This document shows positions 13,611 to 24,689 of a stretch of 64,000 bases of DNA, in pieces. The stretch comes from Diprion similis (lineage: Eukaryota; Arthropoda; Insecta; Hymenoptera; Diprionidae), in contig NC_060112.1 of the NCBI RefSeq assembly GCF_021155765.1, positions 868,001 to 932,000 on the forward strand, in the 5' to 3' direction. A model generated the notes under the pieces. It saw only the letters and a list, made by a program, of their open reading frames with translations, was not told the origin of the DNA and did no database searches. A program made the position numbers and the translations under genes. Within the stretch, counting starts at the first letter, position 1; every line of letters starts with the position of its first letter.

Positions 13611-13861
13611 GAAAGCCTGGGTGGGGGTCAATATTTGGAATGGGTGATATATCGAAATTTCGAACATGCGAAAATAAAATAACGAATGATGAATTGTTCG
13701 AAATCTTGATTTTCGAAAGTGTCACTAATTAGAATCACCACTAATCAGTGACACTTTCATAAATCAAGATTTTGAAAAATTTCTTTTTCGATATCTTATT
13801 TTCACAGGTTTGAAATTCGAAATATTGACCCTTCCAAGTGTTGACCCCCACCCGAAAGCCT
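13611..13861. mobile_element. Hairpin MITE with perfect 8-bp target duplication
   Basis: Two imperfect inverted arms, 13619-13732 and 13741-13853, enclose an 8-base loop. Outer ends read GGGTGGGGGTCAA and its complement. The element of about 235 bp is bracketed by identical GAAAGCCT at 13611-13618 and 13854-13861. An 8-bp duplication points to hAT or another 8-bp-duplicating superfamily. It has no coding capacity and sits about 350 bp upstream of the proposed first exon of transporter A. Confidence 0.8.
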
Positions 13862-16800
13862 GCGGAATAAAGGAATAAACAATTCTGCATGGATAGCTTG
13901 TCACAGCAATTAAAGTGACAGTAGAATATTCGTGAGTCAGTCATGAGAAACGTAATTCATAAATTGATGAACCTAAGTTCCAAATTGAATAATGGTCCGG
14001 CTTAAGCCGCTGCGCTCGTTCGCCACTTTGAGGTGCGTTTAGGAAGTAATCAGTGGAAAAAAGAGTCTCATAACAAGTCACGAGTCACTCACCGTCCGTC
14101 ACGTGCAGCTCGGGGAAATAATGACTCACGTACCGGGTGACCTGCAGAGCATATGACGGAGGTACGTACGTGCATTTCTGTACGATCACACTTCTACGTG
14201 CAATTTTTATTTTCTCATTACTCCACGTGCCCCGGGCCGTGTGTGAGTCGAACCCAGTTCTAATTTGTACCATAGAGATGGTTTCAAACAAAGCACCATA
14301 GGCTGGGAGCGTAATTTGACGAAGCTCTATCGTACGATTCATTACAATCGACCGCGCAACGGCATAGAATTGAACTTTCAAATCCGACGGTTTCCGGTTT
14401 CGCGCGCACCGCACACACGCAACCGGACACGTAACGAAGCGTCGCGGGTTGCATGCGAGAAGGCGAACTAGCAGAATCATCGCGAGACAAATCAAACCGT
14501 AAATACATTATATCGGGCAAGGCAGGTAAAATTGCGAGTGAATTTGAGAAATGAAATGATACCAGGTGTCGAGCGATATTGTTCGATTAAGTGTGCTTCG
14601 ACCGGTGATTGTATAATGACTCGTAATGACAATGAGCGAAAAATGTATTTCTCAGTCAAAGGATTACCACTTTAGGAGAGGTGAAAAGAGACGCAATATG
14701 TTTGACGTGAAATAATTAATATTCCATTTATCAGACACTAGACACAAGGATTCGATTGTAATAGCAGTAAAACAATGCGGTAATAAATAATGAGAGCAAA
14801 TTCCATAACATGCAACATTCTTTTGTTTACGTTTACACTACGAAACCCGAGCTGTGAAGCTATTGAGAGTTCCGCAAGCATCGACGAATGAATCATCCGG
14901 AATATGCCAATCAAATACTGAATTTAATAACACCAGGATTCGCTGTTGCTGAATTTTACATCATGCATAGATAATTTGTACCAATTGAAAAAGACAATTG
15001 TTAAGTGACAAAATTTTTTTCTCATTTCCATACTTTTTTCTACTTTATCTTTACAATGTGCAAACTTTCATTTGCGTAGAAAAATGATCAGACGACCTGG
15101 CACGGCGGTGTATTATTGACAGGTATAAAGGCGTATCTGTCTCGTAGTTTTACAACACTTTCTACTCAGGGCGGTCAAAGCCGCTGTGACGTCACGGACA
15201 AACGTTTCGTTCACGTTCGGATGAAAAAAGAAAAAAAAAAAATAGAAAAAAACAGACAACGATGGATAATCGCGGAACGCAGAAATTACATACTTTTAAA
15301 AGGAAGGAATATGAGAAACGGCGAAAAAGCAGGCGATTTCATATGGGCCTTCAATAACGAAGAACGAAATAATGCATATTAGGAAATCGTAATTCAACAT
15401 ACGTGAACAATTTCCCTCGGTGGCAATTTGCTGTGTTTATAGGCTTCAAGTATTCGCAATATTAATACACATAATTTTAGATTTATTTATTGGCACATCG
15501 TTGCGTGGATGTAATTGCGAAAGTTTTCAGTAGATTTCACGTTGTTCTGTAAGAGTGTTTGTAGCAGATATTATTACACGTTGAACTGATACTATATTAT
15601 AGTATATAAATTTATAAATTTAAAAATAGATATATAAATTTTTGTCTTTGTTCTTTATTGGTACTTTTATTTCTTTGTTATATTAGATTCTTTTTTTAAA
15701 TTTTGCTGCTGGATAATCGCAGTATCGATAATACGATTGAACACCAGAGTCGTTGTAATTTTTTGTTATTCCTACGCTGCAGTATAAATCTCTAAAAGTT
15801 TTTCTTTTCCACAACCAAACTGTAGGATTTGAATCGATTGTCGAAGATAGCGTAGCTACACTTGTTTGTTTTTCTCGATGTTTCACTAACTTCTTTTCTT
15901 CCGTTTTAATAACTGGGTAAATCCTGACTACCGCAGATAACTTCACTCTTTCGCAGTTCTTCCTCCTCGATCGTTGCGCTATTTGAATATCACGTGGCTC
16001 TAGTCCTCGACGATCGAATCGCCTGCGATTCGCTCCTACAACTCTTTGATCGCTACTGAGTCAATCGTACTCTTGAGTCGCCGATTTATACGCGGTAACG
16101 CTGCCACCGTCTCAAAACGTTCTCGACGTGTAGGCGGAGGTATTTGTGTATTTTATGCGTGTGTATAGGAGGAAAGACTCAAGCTCTTAAACAAGAATCG
16201 CCGCGGTTTTGCCATTGCACGTCTCGCGATTTTCAAATTTTCTGACCCTTTCATTTCCCGGGTATCGTCAATATGCAATTGTGACAAGGCGTGATAATCG
16301 TTCAATGAAACGTCAAACGACATTCGTCACAACGGTGTAAGGGTGTGTAAATTCAGCTACGACGAAAAATATCGCCATCCATTCAGCATCAAGAGAAACC
16401 AATGAACTGATTACGCCATTTTAAATCGTGCTGGGATGTTTACCATTTTGCTCGTTTGTATATAATTCATTTATTCTAGTCAGCGAACTTGTCTAGTAAA
16501 ATAATACTTCCATCCAGATTACATATTCATATTATACGAAACACGAAATTCATACTCATCTTCATTTTGTTTCATTTTGTATTATTATTTTTCACACGAT
16601 TTTCATTCCCATCACGTTGACGCTGCTACTGTAACGCTGCTGCGACTGCTTTAACGACGCTTGCATTGACTTGTAGTAAAGCGTTGTTACGTATGTTATA
16701 CGTATGATGTACATCGACGCAAGTGACTAAGATCTTTGTTATTTTTCCACGTTCAGCCACGTTCTTTCCCTCCTCCAATTTTCTACGTCGCGTATAAAAA

Positions 16801-19800
16801 AAAAAATTAAAGTACAAACCTGGAAGCGAAGGGCTGAAACTTTCTGAGTTTCCATTCTCTCTCTTGGTGGAGGTCTCTCGGAAAGAGATGCGATGCACCA
16901 ATGATAACCACGCGACATCCCGCACTTAATGATAAAAATAAGGCTGGCCACAACGACTCTGGGACACGTTCCTCTGTTGCTATTATTATAGGTGAAGTTT
17001 ACCGCCGCTTAAGTGCTGCATAACATCGTTATTAATCGTCTCGCACCTGTAATGCATGCATGTATATCGATCGTCTCTTCTCGTTTAGTTTGCAAGTTCT
17101 CGAAGAGTAGAAACACGATGTTTATCTTTTGAATTCCAATTAGAGGGCAAAAAATCTCGGCCTAATGGCCAGAGAACCTGATGGAATCTTCCCGATAACG
17201 ACTTACGTAATCAATTGATTCGGTTATCGAGCGAACGAGGATCCAGAATATTCTCACAAATGATTATGTTGTGTACCGGCTTATTCGCCTTTCGAGATAT
17301 CTGCCTGGGTTTGGCACATTAGTATAAATTGCAGCCGGCCAGCTTCAGAAAATTAAAAAAAAAACCTAGGTTCCAGAATATTCACCAATCACGATTATGT
17401 ATAAAGCTAACAACAAGTGCCACACCGGACTGACATCGTCAACTCACGTGTGGCATGTGGATGAAAATAGTGGTTTACGTTATTCGCAAAAGTAATATCT
17501 GATCAATCTTCAAACAAGGGACATCTGTCATCTCGTTGTCAAAAAAATAAGAAAAAAAAGGTGGCGATATTCGAAGCACGGAGCATTTTTGCTTGTATTT
17601 TTACACGCGCATGTCCATCAACGAAAGAGATGTTGTGAAAAAGAATACTGTCCACTCCCGTAAATGTAAATAAATTCGAAGAACCGTTTACTTTTCATCT
17701 ACTTCGGCGTTGTTTCTTGATTCTTTTTATGCGCAGTCCAGCGAGTAGGCGCATGTACATACATTTACGCCGATTAATTGTTGCGAAAACACGAAACTTA
17801 GAACATGTATGCCTATGCATGTATTATACACGTAAGAGGTATTATAAGCAGTTTCAATCAAGAAACAAGTTTACTCAATTGGATAAAAAAAACGAAAATA
17901 CAAACAATTTCTGATTGGATAGCTTCATTCTCTCAGCGTTCAGCAACTTGCGAACCACTCTTTGCAGTTGACTGTTCACGACTCCGTATTTCAACATGCA
18001 GAATTCTAGCTCATCGGTAGCCCAAATCGCCCAACGTCACGGAACAACAATGAGGTGTCTCAAAATTCACCGAGAGAGTTCAACGTTCGTCGAAAAGGTC
18101 GCCCGGGCTGCACCGCGTTTGTAGTTTGTTGAGAAACAAGTTCCAGGCTAGTGTTTTTACGACGGTCCACATACCTGTAATGTTTTCCTCATTATTTACA
18201 GCTCCGTGTTGCAGGCCGAAAGAACGACAGAAATTAACGTCGCCAAAGTAATGGCGTGCAAAGTGTGCGAGTTATATTATTTATACCATATAAAAGTCTT
18301 CATTCATATCCGCGTGTACCCATGCCTATTACGGACATCAAGCTTTAATTTAATGTTCCGTGTACGATATTACACAATCGCGTGTTGTCCGCGAAACAAA
18401 ACGTAATTTGCTGTCGTTGAGGCGATGAAAAAATCTGCGCATGATTTTCGGAACGGAAGTCGAAGCGCAAAACTGTTCTTAATGATGGCAACGTTGGTTA
18501 TTATAATAATACCAATAATCGTAGTGGAAGAATTTTCGCTACTTTTCACCCTTACGTAAGCTATTTCCGTCTTGGCAAAGACGTCGAAAACCGTTACAGT
18601 CATTTTTTAATCTCAACCACGTAAATACAAAGGGTTCGAAGACAAATCATCTGAGAGTTGAGAGAGAGTGCGAAACGAAGCAAATGACGTCGAAGCGCTT
18701 CATTTTCAAATGTCCTTCTTTCGATTCAATTAATTGCATCGCGTAGCGCATTTCGTTTACTCAAGGTACGAACCATCAACGACAGGTAAACAGGATTATG
18801 CCTGGATACTATCGGCGAGTGTGGCACACGGAGTGATTGCCACAATTGTGCATCGGGCCCGGTGCACTTGAAATGAAAGCGGTATTATAAATAAGGTGCA
18901 CCTGACGCATAATCATAACGATAGACGACGAGGTGTCCCTGACCTGAGCAACGCTGAAACAAGGTGATGCCGGTTTCAGCCCTCACAGCAGCAGCCTGCA
19001 GTTCGTCTATGCTCGACTCAGTCACCGTTGGATCATTTGCATCCGTATTGCCACTCGCCGACTCATGTAAACAGAGCTGATTGCATCCCCGTTTTCAAAT
19101 CGTGGCTGTGTCACAACTCCTACACCGATCGAATCATTGCTCATCGGATTTCCCCGGCATTGCAGGTATAAAAAAAAACGTAACCACCACCTCGACTGCA
19201 TGAAGATTGCAGACGTGTACAAGGTTCGCAGGACCTGGAGCTGCGTTCATTGTTATGTCGACTGCTGGGCAGAACAACATGATCGTATCCTCGGAATTTG
19301 AGTAACAATAAACCACATCGTATCTCAAAATTTCAGTCGAAAACAACGTATCTCAGAATTTACGCCGACAACGTCGTACAATCTCAAGCCCAAATTTCGT
19401 CTGACGTCAGCGATTTTTGGCTCATTGTCAGCCACGGATGTGTATAATACAATTTCGACAAGACGACGAATTACCAGGCTGCAAAACATCTAATTTGCAC
19501 GTGTGCCTGAATATTGCGCGGGTTGGTAGTGATAAGTCCAAGACCAAAAAGCAGTTTTACACGCAAGACATTACCGCTGCCCGAGGGAGTGAGATTCGAA
19601 AGACAAAAGAGGCCAAAAAATTAAGGCATAGGTATCAACCGCTCGGTGAATAATATCAAGTTACCGTCAAACGAAGGATACGTAAAAAAATTCTGAACCG
19701 CAACGCGATATTATAAAACTTCGATTGTTTAATTTCTCTTGTATATTTTCGACCATAATATAACGATTGCAGCAGCTTAAAATTTATTCTTATTTCTGTC

Positions 19801-20028
19801 CGTATACATGAAAAATATCAACACTCGCAACACCCGTGATTCACCGATACCAGCAGTAATCAGCTTATACTGGAATTAAATAAAAAGGACCTGTGGATAG
19901 GCGTTGCAATTGTAATTCTATTAAATTGTAATTGTAACACCGACGGACTTGGCCTAGAATCCCAGGCAATCGTATAAGGCGTCAACGTCTTTCCAGTCCA
20001 TTTTTATCGATAACTTTACCATTTCCAG
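13862..20028. other. Gene-poor intergenic stretch
   Basis: Upstream flank of transporter A. Several CpG-rich frames up to 136 codons (for example 14495-14085 minus) lack domain similarity or exon context and are not annotated. Apart from the promoter candidate at 16.06 kb, no gene is supported. Confidence 0.4.
16040..16100 (-). promoter_or_regulatory. Possible TATA/Inr core promoter, minus strand
   Basis: On the minus strand TATAAA (16090-16085) is followed about 33 nt later by TCAGT (A at 16057), close to the spacing of an insect TATA box and initiator. It faces transporter A, whose first coding exon has an acceptor 2.8 kb downstream, so it could drive A through a 5' untranslated exon. A donor completing that exon was not found with confidence. 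Confidence 0.35.
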
Positions 20029-20217
20029 GAGTTGAGCCAAGGACCGCAGAGCGTGGCTGCAGCCGATCCTGGGCACGCGGTGTGGATGTTGCAGGGTATC
20101 GAGGAATATACGACAGATCTAGTTTCGCGGTCCGACACGCACTGGGAGAAGCTCAGGCGATTTTTTGGAACCCCGCCAGGCTGCCAAGTGTATAAAACAC
20201 ATAAATATATGAAATAA
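20029..20217 (+). other. Possible orphan coding exon (unrecognised)
   Basis: A frame of 62 codons plus stop opens exactly after a good acceptor (ACTTTACCATTTCCAG) and is more GC-rich and balanced in amino acids than its surroundings. The visible peptide contains AVWMLQGIEEYTTDLVSRSD and FFGTPPGCQVYKTHKYMK. The stop overlaps an AATAAA hexamer. I do not recognise the protein and found no partner exon, so this may be a chance open frame or the last exon of a gene starting further left. Confidence 0.25.
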
Positions 20218-21740
20218 AGTAGAACGATGCAATCGAAAAACATAACGACTCGAATTTCACTACGAGAGAATTCGATTATCAATAAATTTATACACTTTCC
20301 CACAGTTCCCTGTTGCATAGGTAAATAATGCACGTATTACACATGCGTATATACGCTTCCGCTTTATTTGAGTATGCACGTTCTACTAAATTCGTAGCAA
20401 TCGGTATGAGAAATCGGCATACCGTGTTGCACAAAAAATTTCAAATGCTGGACCCGCCCCTCAGTTCTATACAATGATCCCGATCACAGGCCGAGGATAG
20501 AAAGTATCGACCAAGTCAGAGCGGTGGGACACGGCCACGTTCAAGTTCGTGCGAAATTCGACGAAAGCCATTCGGGACTTCATTTCGTTCGAAGGACATT
20601 CGTACTCAAACAGTTCTCAATTGATCAAATTTTCGCACCACGAGTAGAGGTTACAGGTAGAGGTTTCCCTGTCGTTTTCCTGCCTTGGATCAAATTCGAA
20701 CGGTTGTTAGCCGCTTCGTTCTGTCGTTTTTATGTCTCATTTTTAATTCATTTCCAACGCTGTTCATTCTAGAATATAATATCCACAAACGTTAACGTAC
20801 ATATATTAGCATCGCGATAAACGCAAACGACGGCGAACTGCCGCCTGGAGTGGGGGAATAACAAACATGTATGTACATAGGTGTGATTCAGGGCAACTTC
20901 CGGCCGGCGGATTAACCTATTTCCGGAGCGGGGTAAAAACCTTGGACCTTATTTCCTACGACGAGACACATCGATATTATACGAAACAGACGTGACCTCC
21001 TGCCGAGATCATGGCCTGGAGATAAACGACCGCGATGGCAAGAAAGGCCCCGCCGGTTAATTATGCTCTTGTACTCTTCGATAAATTGCTCGGTATAATG
21101 AAATTCTGAAATCAAATTAAATTCATCCCGTACACCAATGGACTCAGTTTCGGTGTACTATTTCTTCGGACGATCAGTCGATCCACTAACCCATATTTTA
21201 TTTACTTCTCATCATTATATTCCTAAATATTCACCGTCGATATTAAATGCCTCCCAGCATTTATCGTGCAGCTGATAAAACTGCAGTTTTTAATGCGTTA
21301 AATTTAACCTTACTTCTTGTTGAATTAACACCTGTCGAGATGTAAAACAATAACACACGTGTTAAAGCTACACAACATTTCGTATACATGAAAGTAACAC
21401 GGAACTGTGAGTAGACCTTCAATAACCAGGTCAATTCGTGCTCTTTCTCTCTCTCTCTCTCTCTCTTACCCTCCATCTTTTCGTTTTGTTTTATTTTTTT
21501 TTTCGTGTTTTTTGTCCGAAGCAACTGAGTAAACTTTTTTCTTTTTGTGCAATCGTTGCTTTTTATACAATTTTCCGTAGTTATCTTATCGCTCAAAATA
21601 GATAGCATAAATATACCTTCGCGTGCCTGAACGTTTCGTCAACGCGATACAAATTTTTCTGCCAAATTGTATGCATTCGGGGAACCATCTAAATGGGCTA
21701 TAATATGTGATTGCAATTAGTTTCACCCGGAAAATATTGT
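20218..21740. other. Gene-free AT-rich stretch with a CT microsatellite
   Basis: A run of CT dinucleotides occupies about 21,446-21,466. No exon is supported. Confidence 0.45.
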
Positions 21741-22726
21741 ATATGGGGTATTCCGCACCAACTCGACCAGTGTTAAACCCCGAACATCTTAAAATCATTT
21801 TATGTTTTTTTCTAACAATCCACTCGGTAAAAAACGAGACTTGAATTTTTTTCAAATTTTGTTACTAGGCCGCTGATTTTTTATAAATATTTACAGTCGA
21901 TTGCGCATGCCCATTTTTAAAAATCTGAAAAAATTCTGAAAATCCAGTGATTGACACAACCCCCCCCCCCCCCCCCCTCCCCCCACCCCCCACCCGCCCC
22001 ACCGTTAGGGAAAGCGTGGGCCGAATTTTTCTTCTATTTTTTGATCTCGCAATTTGGAATTTTTTAATTTTCAACCCAAAATGAACACAGGATCAAATCG
22101 TAATTGTTAAATAAGAGTCAATTTACTTGTAAATGTTCGGTTTCACCAATTCGATGATGCGCCACTCTAGTTAGTAAAAGATATCTACTATTATACCGAG
22201 AGAATGAGGCGAATTTCTGATCTTCTTGAATCGGAGTGGGACAGTTTAAATATGGCACCGTGATTATAATAATCTTGGGAATTAGGAACATGCACGCCGC
22301 CAAGCTCTATTTCCATGCGCCCAACAAATATCGAACATTATCATGAAATTATTAAATTCGGTACACTCTCTCGGTGTAATAGCAGATATCTTTTACTGAC
22401 TAGAATGCCTCTCATCGAATCGGTGAAACCGAACATTTACAAGTAAATTGACCCTTATTTGACACTTTTCGATTTGATCCTGTGTTAATTTTGGATTTAA
22501 AAAGTTCAAAATTCCGAATTAGGTGATAACAAAATGGAAAAAAATTTATTGAGAATTTTTTCAGATTTTTAAAAATGGCCATTCGCAATCGACTTCAAAT
22601 ATTTATAAAAAATTAAGGGTTGAATAAAAAAATTTGATAATTCTACAAAATTGAATAAAAAAATATGTAATGATTTTGAGATGATCGGGGTTTAACACTG
22701 GTCGAGGTGGCGTGGAATACCCCATA
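21741..22726. mobile_element. Fold-back element 1
   Basis: Ends read ATATGGGGTATTCCGCACC and the complement of a near copy (GGCGTGGAATACCCCATAT). Inverted arms of roughly 350-450 bp meet near 22,330; both carry a shared block (GGTTTCACCAATTCGATGA on the left, its near complement on the right). The left arm holds a 17-C run (21,961-21,977) absent from the right. No transposase is present. The superfamily cannot be assigned. Confidence 0.7.
21961..21977. repeat. Poly-C tract (17 C)
   Basis: Lies in the left arm of fold-back element 1, followed by TCCCCCACCCCCCACCC, so the C-rich region is about 40 nt. The right arm of the element has no counterpart, so the tract expanded after the arms formed. 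Confidence 0.85.
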
Positions 22727-22746
22727 TATATAATATATATATATAT

Positions 22747-24681
22747 TAGGGTGGGTCAAAAAAACCGACTATTTTTTTTTTCACTTTGTACTCTGAAAAA
22801 TCGGTTGCTATACACCTCTAAAAAATACTCACCAAATATGAGCTCTTAATTTTGATAGGAAGGTCCTCCGCTTTATAGTTTTCCATTTGTCCCTCAGTAT
22901 TAGAAACGAAAATTTATATCTCTCTATTAAATGTTCGTTAAAAAATATCTCTCCTCATATTCTTGTAGGAAATTGAACGCTCTACAAAAAAGGTCTCGTG
23001 TAATTTTTCCGTAAACCTCACCGTTTGAAAGATATCAAAGGTTGGGGTTCGATTATTTTAAGATAAATTTCTGTTTTGCTTATGAATTTCATAACTCGTT
23101 AAAAAACAAATTTTATGAAATGCGCAGTCCATAGTTTTGTAGGAAATTAACTATTCTACAAAAATGGTCTGTTATGATTTGTCGATTAAATTAAGCGTTT
23201 CAAAGATATTCATCGTCAAACTCCAATGGTTGCAAATTTTAACAGTTTTTGATTGATAATTCAGAAAATTTTAATTCAGTCTATGAGTTTCAGGGAAATT
23301 TATACGAATTTGAGTTTCTATCGTAAAAGTAACTATCATAAAGAAGTTTTTTGTTCGAAAATTTATTTAAAACTTTTATTCTGATATTTTTCTAAATTTT
23401 ATCTTTAATAATTTAAAATCCCGATGGTGTTGTTTTTTTTTTGAACTCACTTGATAATTAAATAAAAAAAACTTTTTAATAACCAATTGAACATTTTGTC
23501 TCTTTAACATTGATACTTTTCATTATAAATTTCTAACAAGACCGTTATTTTTTCACGATTTAATGAAGCATTACAGGGTGGCCACTAAATCTCCATCACA
23601 AAATTCCCTGACTTTTCCAGGTTTTCCAGACAAAATTTAATATTATTCCCTGACCAATTCGTATAAATTGGTTTTAGCAAATTGAAAAAATATACGTATT
23701 TTTTATTTAAACAAATATTTATTTTGTGAAATTATACTTTGGTAGCATACACTTCTATTTTTTATAATGTATCATATATTTTAACACTGTTGATGTTAAT
23801 GGTAAAAAAAATTGTATTAGGTCTAATTTATCTAAAGCTTTAAACAGTTGTGGAACGTATTCGTACGAAAAAGAATTATAGTAAAAAAATTCCCTGACCT
23901 TCCGCGAAAATCCCTGAATTTTCCCTGACTTTTCCAGAATTACAGAATTCCCTGACTTTTCCAGGTTTTCCAGAATTCCCTGACCAGTGGCCACCCTGAT
24001 TGACTCTCAGTCAGAAATAATGCTCTAATTTTTTCTTATAGATGTAACTAAACATGTTTACGACTAAAAGAAAAACTAGAAAAATAGTTTAAAACATTTC
24101 TCTGCTCATAGAAACTCAAATTTGTATAAATTTCCCTGAAACTCATAGACTGAATTAAAATTTTCTGAATTATCAATCAAAAACTGTTAAAATTTGCAAC
24201 CATTGGAGTTTGACGACGAATATCTTTGAAACGCTTAATTTAATCGACAAATCATAACAGACCATTTTTGTAGAACAGTTAATTTCCTACAAAACTGTGG
24301 ACTGCGCATTTCATAAAAAAAATTTTTAACAAGTTACAAAATTCATAAGCAAAACAGAAATTTGTCTTAAAATAATCAAACTTAAACCTTTGATATTTTT
24401 CAAACGGTGAGGTTTACGGAAAAATTACACGAGACCTTTTTTGTAGAGCGTTCAATTTTCTACAAGAATGTGGGGAGAGATATTTTTTAACGAACATTTA
24501 ATAGAGAGATATAAATTTTCGTTTCTAATACTGAGGAACAAATGGAAAACTATAAAGCGGAGGACCTTGCTATCAAAATTAAGAGCTCATATTTGGTGAG
24601 TATTTTTTAGAGGTGTACAGCAGCCGATTTTTCAGAGTATAAATTGAAAAAAAAATAGTCGGTTTTTTTTACCCACCCTAA
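22747..24681. mobile_element. Fold-back element 2, with internal insertion
   Basis: Termini TAGGGTGGGT...ACCCACCCTA flank inverted arms of about 575 bp each (22,747-23,322 and 24,108-24,681) with high similarity, for example the shared block 'AACTATAAAGCGGAGGACC'. The spacer (23,323-24,107) holds another element (separate entry). Both sides abut TA repeats, so a target duplication cannot be read. No transposase was recognised. Confidence 0.75.
23574..23998. mobile_element. Short DNA transposon nested in fold-back element 2
   Basis: Ends are CAGGGTGGCCACT and AGTGGCCACCCTG, a 13-bp perfect terminal inverted repeat. Near both ends, in the same orientation, lies CCCTGACTTTTCCAGGTTTT, with extra shortened copies at the right end. 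The minus-strand frame at 23,994-23,755 is part of the element and has no known domain. Flanking 8-mers do not match, so the target duplication is lost or the superfamily does not make an 8-bp one. Confidence 0.65.
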
Positions 24682-24689
24682 TATATATA

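Noticed and set aside
14235-14260. GGTTCGACTC on the minus strand, resembling a tRNA T-loop
   Set aside because: The flanking bases do not form a 5-bp T stem and no acceptor or anticodon arms are visible.
14085-14495. 136-codon minus-strand frame with a hydrophobic, signal-like start
   Set aside because: No recognisable domain, odd Arg/Cys-rich composition, CpG-rich DNA that disfavours stops, and no exon partner in phase.
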